A DNA stretch of 64,000 nucleotides, from NCBI RefSeq assembly GCF_900130045.1, contig NZ_FQXT01000001.1, positions 663,014-727,013 of the forward strand. Direction: 5' to 3'. This DNA comes from Leeuwenhoekiella palythoae (lineage in GTDB: Bacteria; Bacteroidota; Bacteroidia; Flavobacteriales; Flavobacteriaceae). The notes beneath the pieces were generated by a model that worked only from the letters and a program-made list of their open reading frames with translations, searched no databases and had not been told where the DNA came from. This document shows, piece after piece, positions 36,184 to 46,600 of this stretch. Position numbers and translations under genes: made by a program. Numbering within the stretch: the first letter of the stretch is position 1; every line of letters starts with the position of its first letter.

Positions 36184-38886
36184 TTAGAGCTTGATTTGAA
36201 AATGATGGGTTCCGGAGCTTAATGTTAATAACTCCGGCTTTAATGCTTCACCTTCTTGCATTACTTCTTTAAAGTCTTTCAGATTAAAAGAAGCTGTACT
36301 ATTGGTTGGAATTTCAACGGTATAACTCACAAGGTTTCCTTCTCGCTTCCAGGAAGAAACAATATTCCCGTACGGACTTTTATGCGATGCTTTGAACTGT
36401 TCAAGCCCTTTCACAAAATTGGGTTTTAGAATAATATTCTTGAATCCGGGAGCTTGTTCATCTGGTAGAATTCCGCCTAGACCTTTATACATCCACGCAC
36501 CAATGGCACCAAACATAATGTGATTTCTAGAAATGTCTGACGCAGCATCAATATCCCAATTTTCATACAAAGTAGTTGCTCCGTTTTTGATCCACCAGCC
36601 CCATGACGGATAAGTTTCTTGCGAAGCCACCTCGTAAGCAAGATCTGCATATCCGTTTTCACTCAAGGCTCCTAAAATAGTCTTGGTTCCTAATAGGCCT
36701 ACATCAATATGCTTGTCGTCTGCTCGCACCCGCTTTGCTAAATTTTCAGCCACTTTGCTTCTCAAATGCTCGGGAACCACGTCAAAATATAAGGCGCTGC
36801 TCAATTCAGTTTGTAAACCACTTTCATAAATTCCGGTATCGGTATTCAAATACTTTTTATTGATCGCAGACCGTACTCTTGTCGCCAAATCTGCATAGAT
36901 TTTGGCGTCTGCCTCATTTCCTAAAAGTTTTGCGGTCTTTGCTAAAATGCTGGCATCAACAAAGTAATAGACGGAAGAAGTGAATTCTTTAGGCGTTACC
37001 GATTTTACCGGAACCCAATCACCCAATCCCCAAGTGGTCAAACCATCCTCATTTTCAGTTTCGGTAATATGATCTACATATTTTTTTATCGCCTCATAAT
37101 TTAACCGAAGCGCGCGATCATCTCCATAAAACTGGTACAATTCCCAAGGAATAATTGCGATCGTACTCGTCCAGTCTGGGCCATTTCCCCAATCATAGCC
37201 CCAGCCCCAAGTAGGAACTATAGAAGGCAAAACGCCATTAGGTTGCTGCTCATCCCGATGGTCAGCAAGCCATTTCTCATAAATGGTTATTCCATCAAAA
37301 TTGTATAGTCCGGTCTCAGTATTGATGTGTGCATCTCCGGTCCAACCATTTTTCTCCCGCTGCGGACAGTCAGTTGGATACCCAAAAAGATTAGACAAAT
37401 AAGCTGCATTTGTAGCTTCCCAAATTTTATTGAGCACCTCGTTTGAGCTCTTTATTTCGCCTACTTGCTCCACATCACTATGTGCAAAATATCCGGTGAG
37501 ATTCTCTATGGAAAGATTAACCGGTTCGTTACTTGTAACGCGTACATATTGAAAGCCTTTATAATTAAATTTAGGCTGAAATACTTCATCTCCGGTTCCG
37601 GCCAAGGTATAAATATCGGTTTGAAAAGGATCAGAATCATCGTGTGACCTGTAGTGTACGTTAATGTTTGAAAGGTCTACATCGCCTAAACTGTCTAACT
37701 GTTCAGCGTGAGTCACTCGAAAAACCGTACCTGCATCACCCTGTACTTTTAACTGCGTAATCCCCGAAATATTACGACCAAGGTCAAACACATAACTCGT
37801 ATCTGCCAACTTCGTAATACTAACCGGAGTTAGGGTATCTACCAAACGTATGGGCTGAATGGCCTGGGCGACAATATGTTTTGACGGTGCTTCTACAACC
37901 TGAGCGGGCGTCCAGGCGCTATCATCAAAATCGGTGGTATTCCATCCTGACTGGTTTAAACGCGCATCTATATGCTCTGCCGTGTAGATACTATTAAAAA
38001 CCTCTTGTCCTAAACTCGTTTTCCAATCGGCATCTGTAGCGATTACCTCTGAAGTACCATCGGTATAGGTAACTTTCAAATTGAGTAAAAATCGCGGCCT
38101 ATTGCGCCAACCGGCCTTGTCAAAATTCCATACTGCAGTTGACTGGTGATTGTACCAACCGTTGCCCAAAAGTACGCCTAAGGCCAATTCACTAGATTCT
38201 TTAACCGCATCAGAAACATCAAAAGTGACATACGCGTTGCGTTTATCAAAACGCGTATACACCGGGTCCATAAAATGGTTTCCTATTTTGTTGCCGTTGA
38301 TGTAAAACTCAAATAATCCTGCAGCGGTAATGTACGCTGTCGCTTTGCTAACCTCTTTTTCTAGCGTGATCGCTCTTCTAAAATAAGGCGCCTGCTTTAC
38401 TTCAATACTGTTGGTATCTGTGATCCAATGGCCTTGCCAGTTTTCGGTTTGCATCATTCCGGTTTCAAACCGAGCAATTTCAGAACTGCTAGAAGCTCCT
38501 GAACTATCCTTGGCAATAACCTTCCAATAATACGCTGTAAACGGTATTAGCTCCTTTCCTTTAAATTCAACCAGATTTATCGCTTCTGCGGAAGCGTGTT
38601 CCCAAACAGCTCCGGTTCCCTGAGCCACCTCAGCAGAATCTTGTCCCACTAAAATTTGATACTCTTTTTGATGATATTGGCTATCGGCGTCAATCTTCCA
38701 CGTAAATCTTGGTGCAGCCGCATCTAAGCCGATAGGATCTTTCAGGTATTCGGTCTTAAGATCGTAAGGTTTAAAGTCCGTTTCGGTTTTACACGATACA
38801 AACATTGTAGTTCCTAGCACTAAAAATGACAGGAAATAGTAAATGCGCTGATTGAAAAATCGGTTTGAGAAAGGAATATAATTCAC
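36184..38886 (-). CDS. GH78 alpha-L-rhamnosidase, lipoprotein
   Basis: This 900-residue inverting alpha-L-rhamnosidase starts with GTG at 38886; no in-frame ATG precedes its lipoprotein signal, which ends LGTTMFVSC. N-terminal Ig-like and beta domains (PRFTWKIDADSQ, YFRRAITLEKEV) precede the (alpha/alpha)6 barrel. The barrel carries the GH78 signature YPTDCPQREKNGWTGDAHI (catalytic acid region) and HIMFGAIGAWMYKGLGGI. It is the third gene of the sulfatase-esterase-GH78 unit, 6 bp after the esterase. It would release terminal rhamnose, which the operon at 54.7 kb can catabolise. Confidence 0.93.
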   Translation of the reverse strand: MNYIPFSNRFFNQRIYYFLSFLVLGTTMFVSCKTETDFKPYDLKTEYLKDPIGLDAAAPRFTWKIDADSQYHQKEYQILVGQDSAEVAQGTGAVWEHASAEAINLVEFKGKELIPFTAYYWKVIAKDSSGASSSSEIARFETGMMQTENWQGHWITDTNSIEVKQAPYFRRAITLEKEVSKATAYITAAGLFEFYINGNKIGNHFMDPVYTRFDKRNAYVTFDVSDAVKESSELALGVLLGNGWYNHQSTAVWNFDKAGWRNRPRFLLNLKVTYTDGTSEVIATDADWKTSLGQEVFNSIYTAEHIDARLNQSGWNTTDFDDSAWTPAQVVEAPSKHIVAQAIQPIRLVDTLTPVSITKLADTSYVFDLGRNISGITQLKVQGDAGTVFRVTHAEQLDSLGDVDLSNINVHYRSHDDSDPFQTDIYTLAGTGDEVFQPKFNYKGFQYVRVTSNEPVNLSIENLTGYFAHSDVEQVGEIKSSNEVLNKIWEATNAAYLSNLFGYPTDCPQREKNGWTGDAHINTETGLYNFDGITIYEKWLADHRDEQQPNGVLPSIVPTWGWGYDWGNGPDWTSTIAIIPWELYQFYGDDRALRLNYEAIKKYVDHITETENEDGLTTWGLGDWVPVKSVTPKEFTSSVYYFVDASILAKTAKLLGNEADAKIYADLATRVRSAINKKYLNTDTGIYESGLQTELSSALYFDVVPEHLRSKVAENLAKRVRADDKHIDVGLLGTKTILGALSENGYADLAYEVASQETYPSWGWWIKNGATTLYENWDIDAASDISRNHIMFGAIGAWMYKGLGGILPDEQAPGFKNIILKPNFVKGLEQFKASHKSPYGNIVSSWKREGNLVSYTVEIPTNSTASFNLKDFKEVMQEGEALKPELLTLSSGTHHFQIKL

Positions 38887-38892
38887 AGGAAA

Positions 38893-39714
38893 TTATTCTA
38901 CAGGATTAAAAAATGAATCAAAAAACACCAAATGATATTTAATCGCATCCCGCCAAACATCCCAGGTATGACCGCCGGGCGTGGTTAAAAAACGGTGCGG
39001 AATATTCATATATTCCAGTTTTTCGTGAAGTTTTACATTGGCATCATAAAAGAAATCTGAAGTCCCACAACTGATCATTATCTGTAAGGAATTGGGCGTC
39101 AATAAAGGCGTCATATTGATCACGCTATTAGCTTCCCAGCGTTCTGTATTCTCAGCATACGTACCCAAATATTCTGAAAGCTCCCAGTTGTTAGGAAATG
39201 GTGTGATGTCTACGCCACCACTCATACTACCCGCAGCGCCAAAAACATCTTGATGTTTAAAAGCAAGATAAAGCGCACCGTGACCGCCCATACTCAAACC
39301 GGTGATCGCTCTCCCGCTTCGGTCTTTTATGGTGCTGTAGGTGTTATCTGTGAACGCCACTAATTCTTCAGCTATGTAAGTTTCATACTGACTTTCTGGT
39401 TTTACCTCGCTGTCAAAATACCAACTATTATAATTTCCGTCTGGGCTTACAAAAATCATCTGATAGGTATCAGCAAACTCCAGCAGTTGAGGAGCGCGTT
39501 TAGGCCACTCGATATAACTACCAGAATGCCCGTGGAGGAGATACACCACAGGATATTTTTTTGAAGCATTGTAGTCGTCTGGCGTGATCACCATCGCTTT
39601 AATGTCCTTATCCATCACATCACTGTGGGTGGTTACCGTTTCTAGTTTACCGGCGTACGTAAAGGTACACGTGAGTAAAAACAGTCCTAAAACGAGTTGG
39701 TGTAAACTTCTCAT
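38893..39714 (-). CDS. Secreted esterase (putative esterase/EstA family)
   Basis: This 273-residue alpha/beta hydrolase has signal peptide MRSLHQLVLGLFLLTCTFTYA. It belongs to the putative-esterase family that includes feruloyl and S-formylglutathione-type esterases: YPVVYLLHGHSGSYIEWPKR, the nucleophile elbow GLSMGGHGALYLA, and the His in TPGGHTWDVWRDA. It is 18 bp downstream of the sulfatase and 6 bp upstream of GH78. It probably removes acyl substituents from the polysaccharide before rhamnosidase attack. The acyl group cannot be read from sequence. Confidence 0.88.
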   Translation of the reverse strand: MRSLHQLVLGLFLLTCTFTYAGKLETVTTHSDVMDKDIKAMVITPDDYNASKKYPVVYLLHGHSGSYIEWPKRAPQLLEFADTYQMIFVSPDGNYNSWYFDSEVKPESQYETYIAEELVAFTDNTYSTIKDRSGRAITGLSMGGHGALYLAFKHQDVFGAAGSMSGGVDITPFPNNWELSEYLGTYAENTERWEANSVINMTPLLTPNSLQIMISCGTSDFFYDANVKLHEKLEYMNIPHRFLTTPGGHTWDVWRDAIKYHLVFFDSFFNPVE

Positions 39715-39732
39715 ACTTAAAATTGTATCAAA

Positions 39733-41445
39733 TTAATTCGGAAAAACATCTGTTGCCTTGGCCATGGTATTCCATTCTTCTTGCATCGCTTTTAAACGAT
39801 CGGGATATTTTGCTGCCAGATTATTCATTTCGGTACGGTCTTCTTTCAGATTATACAGTTCCCAATCTGCATTACCGTCAAGCTTAACCAGTTTCCAATC
39901 GCCTTGACGTAGAGCTGCTGCACCAAAATGCTCCCAAAATAACGTTTCATTAATCGGTGCTTCTTCTGTATTTGTAAAAGCCGAAACCATACTTTTTCCC
40001 ATATATGGGTCGATGGTATTTCCGTTGAACTCCTCCGGATAAGTCGCTCCTGAAAGCTCCAGTAAGGTAGGCATAATGTCTATGATGTGTGCTGCTTGCG
40101 ATTTTACAGCACCTTGTTCTTTAATTCCTGCCGGCCAGTGTACAATGAAGGGCGAAGTGATTCCGCCTTCGTAAACGCGGGCCTTCCAATATCTAAACGG
40201 CGTGTTGGCCACATTTGCCCAAACGGCACCAATACCAGACATCACCGTTTCAGGTCCCGGAAGATGTTCTTCGCTCTTCTTTACAGGATAATGAATTTCG
40301 CGACCATCACGTGTTTCTGAAGGGCGGTCAAAGCCAATTCCGTATTGAGAAGGACGCTCTGAACTTGCTCCGTTGTCTGACATAAACATAATTACGGTAT
40401 TATCAAGTTGGCCGGTTGCTTCCAACTTGTCAATGAGTTTCCCGATGTTTTGATCCATACGATCAATCATTGCTGCGTGAACCGCCATCGCTCGAGAATC
40501 CCAGTTTTCATTTTCATTTTCTGCCCACTTCAAGTCGGGAAACATGAACTCAGAAAGTTTGGTCGTGTCTCCTTTGAAAATCCCTTTCTCGATGAGTTTT
40601 TTATAGCGCTCCTCTCTGATTTTTTGCCAGCCTTCGTCATACACGTGCTCGTATTTCTTGATTTCTTGCTCAGGTGCCATTAACGGCCAGTGCGGTGCAC
40701 AATGAGCTACATAAAGGAAAAAAGGCTTTTCTTCTTTTACAAAATGATCTACATAAGCTACAGTAGAATCGCCGATGGCATCAGTGTAGTAGAAATCTTC
40801 TGGAACATCTTTTACAGGCTTTGTACCATTTACCAACGCAAACGGATCAAAATAATCTACTACTCCCCAAATGTTTCCGTAGTATTTATCAAAACCACGC
40901 GCTGTAGGATAGGTATCTAAATCTGAAAACGTTTCTTTTTCTGTCTGATGATTTAACCACTCGAGCTGCTCATTTCCGCCGAGATCTTCAGTAGGTGAAA
41001 CGTGCCATTTCCCAACCATTCCGGTTTGATAACCGGCAGTTTTTAAAACTTCGGCCAAGGTTACGGTTTGTTCATCAAGACGACCGCGATATCCCGGAAG
41101 GTTACGATCCATCGTCATCTGACCAATTCCCGCCTGATGCGGATATTGCCCGGTAAGTAATGCTGCGCGAGAAGGACAACATCTTGATGTATTATAAAAC
41201 GCGTTGAAGCGTAAGCCGTTTTCTGCAAGACCGTTTAAAACCGGCGTGTCTACTTCACCACCATAACAGCCCAGATCTGAAAAACCAAGATCGTCTGCCA
41301 TAATCACAACGATATTCGGTTTTTCGGGTGTCTCTGAAACTGAAGCTTTATCAGAGGTGTCGTTGTTTTTGCAATTGATAAAAAGTAAGGAACAACCTGC
41401 AATTAGGCTGATTTTTTTACGGAAAGGATTTAATTTATGTAACAT
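39733..41445 (-). CDS. Sulfatase (S1 family), lipoprotein
   Basis: This 570-residue formylglycine-dependent sulfatase has a lipoprotein signal ending LLFINC. The metal-binding start NIVVIMADDLGFSDLGCYGG is intact. The maturation signature is C89-C90-P91-S92-R93 followed by AALLTG, with C89 the residue converted to formylglycine. Further conserved segments are GKWHVSPTED, FLYVAHCAPHWPL and FMSDNGASSE. It heads the sulfatase-esterase-GH78 unit. A TAAAACGTTTTA site is only 11 bp upstream of the start codon, placing desulfation in the same regulon as the mannosidases. Substrate subfamily is not assigned. Confidence 0.94.
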   Translation of the reverse strand: MLHKLNPFRKKISLIAGCSLLFINCKNNDTSDKASVSETPEKPNIVVIMADDLGFSDLGCYGGEVDTPVLNGLAENGLRFNAFYNTSRCCPSRAALLTGQYPHQAGIGQMTMDRNLPGYRGRLDEQTVTLAEVLKTAGYQTGMVGKWHVSPTEDLGGNEQLEWLNHQTEKETFSDLDTYPTARGFDKYYGNIWGVVDYFDPFALVNGTKPVKDVPEDFYYTDAIGDSTVAYVDHFVKEEKPFFLYVAHCAPHWPLMAPEQEIKKYEHVYDEGWQKIREERYKKLIEKGIFKGDTTKLSEFMFPDLKWAENENENWDSRAMAVHAAMIDRMDQNIGKLIDKLEATGQLDNTVIMFMSDNGASSERPSQYGIGFDRPSETRDGREIHYPVKKSEEHLPGPETVMSGIGAVWANVANTPFRYWKARVYEGGITSPFIVHWPAGIKEQGAVKSQAAHIIDIMPTLLELSGATYPEEFNGNTIDPYMGKSMVSAFTNTEEAPINETLFWEHFGAAALRQGDWKLVKLDGNADWELYNLKEDRTEMNNLAAKYPDRLKAMQEEWNTMAKATDVFPN

Positions 41446-41455
41446 AACTCAAAAC

Positions 41456-41467
41456 TAAAACGTTTTA
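41456..41467. promoter_or_regulatory. TAAAACGTTTTA operator candidate overlapping a -7 box at the sulfatase gene
   Basis: This perfect palindrome is 11 bp upstream of the sulfatase ATG. On the minus strand its last two bases begin TAGTTTTG (41457-41450), an exact match to the Bacteroidota -7 consensus TAnnTTTG. A bound repressor would cover the promoter. Confidence 0.7.
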
Positions 41468-41499
41468 CTTTTGTTGTAAATGTATTCTTTTCAAATGAA

Positions 41500-41535
41500 A
41501 AAATCAGGATTCTCATTTTAGAAAATCCTGATTTT
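41500..41535 (-). terminator. Rho-independent terminator after GH2
   Basis: A 12-bp stem (AAAATCAGGATT / AATCCTGATTTT) with a 12-nt loop is followed by T-rich sequence on the minus strand. It separates GH2 (41560) from the sulfatase unit. Confidence 0.85.
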
Positions 41536-41559
41536 GAGCTTTACTTGGTGAACATGTGC

Positions 41560-43368
41560 TTATTCGTTAAGTGCATTAATCACTTCGGTATTGATTTGAT
41601 TTGTTCGCTTGATATCTAATTTATCAACCTCGCGATCATAGGTCATTAGGCCATTGATTTCACCTTCTACATCAGTAGTTTGTGTGTAGATCGCTCCGGA
41701 GAATCCGGCGCTTACAAGTTCTTTCAACTTTTCAGCATAGTCTACATATTCATCGGTAACTTCTTTAGAATTGTTGAATTTCACATACCCCCAATTGTTT
41801 CCGGTTTTCCAAAGGTGTCCTTCCAAGGGAAGTCCGATTCCTCCATACTCTCCTATAACATTCACACGATTGGCGTCGTATAAATACATATTAGGCGCAG
41901 GATAATGGTGTAAATCCAGAATATCACCGGTCTGGAAGAAATTACCTCCACTAGCGGAATTTACCAAGCGTGAAGGATCGTATTCATTGGTCCAATCTGT
42001 AATTTCAACAGTCTTGAATTGTCCCCAAGATTCATTAAAGGGTACCCAGATCACTATACTTGGATACGAATAGAGATAATCCATTATTTCTTTCCACTCT
42101 TTGCGGTAGATCGCTTCAGATTTAGCGCTACGCTCAAATTCGTTTCCTTTATGGTAATCGCGATTTTGCCAGTCGTGCGAGTTATCACCGTTAGGCATAT
42201 CTTGCCAAACTAAAATTCCCAAACGATCACAATGCGTATACCAGCGTGCAGGCTCTACCTTCACGTGCTTACGTATCATATTGTACCCATATTCTTTGGT
42301 TTTCACGATATCGTATTTAAGCGCTTCGTCAGTTGGTGCGGTGTATAAACCATCAGGCCACCAACCTTGATCAAGCGGACCAAACTGAAAGTAATCTTTA
42401 TTATTAAGCTGCATACGCATAATGCCTTTATCGTCTCTTTTCTTAGAAATCTTGCGCATTGCGAAATAGCCTTGGACTTCATCTTGAGCTTTACCGTTAT
42501 CAAGAAGTGCGATTTTAGTATCGTATAAAAAAGGAGATTCTGGCGACCATAACTTCGCATCAGGAACAGCAATAACAATTGGTTCGCCCACCGCAGCTTT
42601 TGTAGTAGATACTGTATTAGAACCATCTAGAATTGTGATCTCTACAACATCTCCATACGTAGTTCCCGCAGCAGCAACTTCAAAAGAGATCGTACCTTGA
42701 TCAATATCTGGAGTCGTACGCACATCTTCTATGTGCTTTTTACTTACCGGCTCTAACCACACCGTTTGCCAAATTCCGGTAACCGGAGTGTACCAGATTC
42801 CGTCAGGATTTTTCACTTGTTTCCCTCTAGGTTGAGGACCATCACTTGTAGGGTCCCAAACTTTAACCGTGAGCTCTTGTTTTCCGCTCTTTAAAAACGG
42901 ACTAATATCGAATGAAAACGGGGTGAACCCGCCGGTATGTGAGCCTATTTTCACTCCGTTTAACCAAACTTCAGTTTCCCAATCTACAGCACCAAAATGG
43001 AGTAGAACAGCTTTATTATTCCAATTTGAAGGAACACTAAAGTTGCGTTTGTACCACACTTCTTGATCTGCACCCACTTCTTTCATCACACCAGAAAGGC
43101 TCGACTCTACAGGAAAAGGCACTAATATTTTTCCGTCAAAACTTTTTGGAGCAGCTGCTCCCTTTTTCTCAATGCTGTATTCCCATAGCCCATTTAAGTT
43201 TTGCCAAGCATCGCGCTCCATAATTGGGCGTGGATATTCGGGTAGAACATTATTCACATCAATTTGCGATGCCCATTTGGTTTTGATCTTGTCTCCGGCG
43301 GGCTTCCACTGCGCCGTGAGTGTGGTCGTAACAAAAGCCAAAATGGCTAAAACTCTAATTTTTTTCAT
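41560..43368 (-). CDS. GH2 family glycoside hydrolase, secreted
   Basis: This 602-residue GH2 enzyme has signal MKKIRVLAILAFVTTTLTAQ. The sugar-binding domain (WKPAGDKIKTKWA, YKRNFSVPSNW, AVDWETEVWLNGVKIGSHTGG) leads into an Ig-like domain and the TIM barrel. The acid/base Glu is in VPFNESWGQ and the nucleophile Glu in VIGEYGGIGL. This short variety of GH2 in Bacteroidota includes beta-galactosidase and beta-glucuronidase-like enzymes; which applies is unknown. It is monocistronic, with a terminator downstream and divergence from the hybrid two-component regulator at 43622. Confidence 0.9.
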   Translation of the reverse strand: MKKIRVLAILAFVTTTLTAQWKPAGDKIKTKWASQIDVNNVLPEYPRPIMERDAWQNLNGLWEYSIEKKGAAAPKSFDGKILVPFPVESSLSGVMKEVGADQEVWYKRNFSVPSNWNNKAVLLHFGAVDWETEVWLNGVKIGSHTGGFTPFSFDISPFLKSGKQELTVKVWDPTSDGPQPRGKQVKNPDGIWYTPVTGIWQTVWLEPVSKKHIEDVRTTPDIDQGTISFEVAAAGTTYGDVVEITILDGSNTVSTTKAAVGEPIVIAVPDAKLWSPESPFLYDTKIALLDNGKAQDEVQGYFAMRKISKKRDDKGIMRMQLNNKDYFQFGPLDQGWWPDGLYTAPTDEALKYDIVKTKEYGYNMIRKHVKVEPARWYTHCDRLGILVWQDMPNGDNSHDWQNRDYHKGNEFERSAKSEAIYRKEWKEIMDYLYSYPSIVIWVPFNESWGQFKTVEITDWTNEYDPSRLVNSASGGNFFQTGDILDLHHYPAPNMYLYDANRVNVIGEYGGIGLPLEGHLWKTGNNWGYVKFNNSKEVTDEYVDYAEKLKELVSAGFSGAIYTQTTDVEGEINGLMTYDREVDKLDIKRTNQINTEVINALNE

Positions 43369-43403
43369 TTCAAATAATAGATTTAAACTTGGATCTCTAA
43401 AAT

Positions 43404-43417
43404 TTACAACGTTGTAA
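43404..43417. promoter_or_regulatory. 14-bp perfect palindrome upstream of GH2
   Basis: TTACAACGTTGTAA is 36 bp upstream of the GH2 start in the 253-bp gap shared with the two-component regulator. It shares the core TACAACG with the motifs upstream of the permease and DUF1080 genes. The rest of the gap holds no ORF I can support. Confidence 0.5.
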
Positions 43418-43621
43418 TTCTAAAAGATTCCAAAAATTTGCAATTCAAAGTACGTTATAGAATCTCCTAATTTTGTCAAGATTTCGTATCAATTTGCTAT
43501 TAAATCCATTCAATTTCGGCGTTATTCTAAAAAATACCGGGATAGTGAGACGATATGTTGAGATGCTGAACTGTATTATTGTAGGGATAGCTGTATCTTT
43601 TAACCCATAAATCTTAAGGTT

Positions 43622-46600
43622 TTGAAATACTTAAAACACACCACTCTTTTTCTCTTAGTATTTGTTCAGATCGTTTTGGGTCAGGACTATTATTTTGAGC
43701 ATTATACGGTAGAAAATGGTCTTTCTCACAATACAGTCTTATCCTCGCTCCAGGATTCAAAGGGCTTTTTATGGTTTGGCACTAAAGATGGTCTCAATCG
43801 GTTTGATGGCTATGCATTCAAACGTTTTCAGAATAAACCCAACGATCAAAAACACCTGTTAGGCAATTACGTAGAATCGCTTTTAGAGTATGATGGGCAT
43901 ATTTATGCCGGTACCGATAACGGCCTTTTCAGATACGATTATAAACTCGAGAATTTTACCCTACTTGAGGGAACCGAAGATATCATCATTCAAGATCTGG
44001 AGCACGACGCTGAAGGAAACATTTGGTACATCGGTAACGGTACTATTTATAATTATAACATCACCACAAGGCAAACCGAAGACTTTCCGCCCAGTAATTA
44101 TTTTATAGCTTCTGAACTTCTAGAAACGCCCGAAGGTGGCATTGTTGCTGCGGGTTTAGATCAATTGTATCGCTTCAACCCAGAGGAGAAATCCTTTGAA
44201 TCTTTAGGTTTTTATATGCCAGACGTGGAGCTTTCGGCCTTCAACATCAATATTTTGTTGATGTTAGACGACAATACGATAGTAATTGGTTCGCACAATT
44301 ATGGGGTACTCGCTTTTGACCTCAAAACCAAAAAAACAACGAGTCTGCTTCCGGTAGCCAATCCGTTTTACATACACGATCTTACGCTTAAAAATGAAGA
44401 CGAACTCTGGGTAGCTTCAGAATCTGGCGTGCACATCTATAACCTAAAAACGAAGGCGTATACTAATCTTAAAAAGAATATTAGCGATCGCTACGCGCTT
44501 TCAGACAATGCGGTTTATACGTTGACGGTTGACAGCAGTGGCGGCGTTTGGGCAGGGACGTATTTTGGCGGAATCAATTATTATGCACCTGCCTCGCGCT
44601 TTTTTACCAAATACTTCCCTAAACCTGCACAGAATTCTATAGTTGGAAACGCGGTGCGCGAAATTAAAGCAGATCAAAACGGCATGCTTTGGATTGGTAC
44701 CGAAGATAATGGTCTCAGCAAATACAATCCCAAAACTGATACGTTTACCAATTTTAAATCAGAAGAGTCCGGCGGAATTCTTACGCATCACAACATTCAC
44801 GCGTTAATGCCGGATGGCGATCAGATCTGGGTGAGCTACTTTGATAACGGGATTGACGTCATTGATATTAATACCCATAAGGTGCTTAAGCATTATCAAG
44901 TGGGAACTTTAGGCAAGGCGCGTAACAATTTTGTTTTCTCACTGGTTAAAACGACTTCCGGAAAAATTTACGCAGCTACGGTACGCGGCGTGAAGTATTA
45001 CGATCCTGATCAAGACCGATTTGTGCTGTGTGACGCTTTCCCCGAAAATTATCATTACACCTCTTTTATTCAGGATTCTAAAGGAGTCCTTTGGGCGGGC
45101 ACGTATTGGGACGGACTCTATTTTTTCAATCCAAAAACCGAAGAGAAAGGATATTTTCAAGAAGAAAACGCACAGGGCAACACGCTAAGTCACAACCACA
45201 TCAACGGTATTTTTGAAGATGATTCCCAACGTTTATGGGTCACTACCGAAAACGGCCTCAACCTGTTCAACCCAAGCACTAAAACCTTCAATGTGTTTAC
45301 TACCGCGCAAGGTTTCCCCAGCAATGTATTTTATGCGGTGGTAGAAGATAATTCAGGGAAACTCTGGGCTACTACTGCAAATGGTCTGACTGCGTTTAAC
45401 AGTAATTTTGAGAATATTCAAACCTTTACTAAAGCGCAAGGATTGTTGGGTAATCAGTTTAATTACAACAGCATTTATAAAAATCCATCCGGGCGTATTT
45501 ATACCGGTAGCGTCAACGGGATGGTCAGCTTTGATCCTTCAAGCCTTATAAAAGATAAAAATCACGCACCGCTTTATTTAACGGGCTTACACATCAATAA
45601 CAAAGAGGTTGCTGTAAATCCTGAAGATGACATACTTCCGGAATCCATTGCAACCCTGAACACGTTGGTTCTTGAGCCGGAAGATTCTTCATTCAGTATT
45701 GACTTTGCTGCTCTGGAATATACCGCTCCCGAGGTCACGAAATACTGGTACAAACTTGAAGGATTAAATACAGAATGGATTTCGCTGGGAACTAACAACA
45801 CCGTGCATTTCACAAAACTGAATCCCGGTGAATATACCTTACACATCAAATCTCAAAACAGCAATGGCGTTTGGAGCCAAGAAAGCCAACCCCTGAACAT
45901 CGAGATTTTGCCGCCCTTTTATTTAACCAAACTTGCTTTTGCACTTTATATTTTGTTTGCTGTGCTCTGTATTGCTGCGGCGTTTAGAGTCTACCATTTA
46001 TACCTAGCACGTAAAAACAACCGAAGAATCAAGCAGGCCAATGATAAAAAGGAGAAGGAAGTGTATCAGGCTAAAATTGAATTTTTTACTAATATTTCGC
46101 ACGAGATACGCACGCCTCTCACACTGATCAAGAGTCCGTTAGAGAAAATTCTCAAGTACAAAGACATTTATCCTGAGATTGCTGACAACCTCAAAATAAT
46201 GAACAAGAATACCAATCGTATTCTTAATCTGGTCAACCAACTTTTAGACTTTAGAAAGACCGAAATTGAAAAAATGAGTCTCAGTTTTGTGGAGACCGAT
46301 GTGAGCCAATTAGTACGAAAAACACAAAGCAGATTTACCGAAGCGATTAACGATAAAGAAATGGAACTTCATCTGGATCTGGAAGAAGAGGTTATTGCCT
46401 TCGTGGATCCCGAAGCCCTCAAAAAGATATTGAGTAATCTCTTAAGCAATGCGATCAAATATGGCGAAAAGCATATTTATCTAAGCTTGGAAAAAGCCGG
46501 GCAGCACTTTAAGATCGCTGTAAAAAACGACGGTTACCTGATCCCTGAATCGATGAAGAATAAGATCTTTGAACCTTTTTATCGTCTTTCGGAAGGAGCT

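Noticed and set aside
43816-43832. CAAACGTTTTCAG inside the HTCS gene as an operator
   Set aside because: It is an imperfect match within coding sequence and lacks the TAAAA/TTTTA arms.
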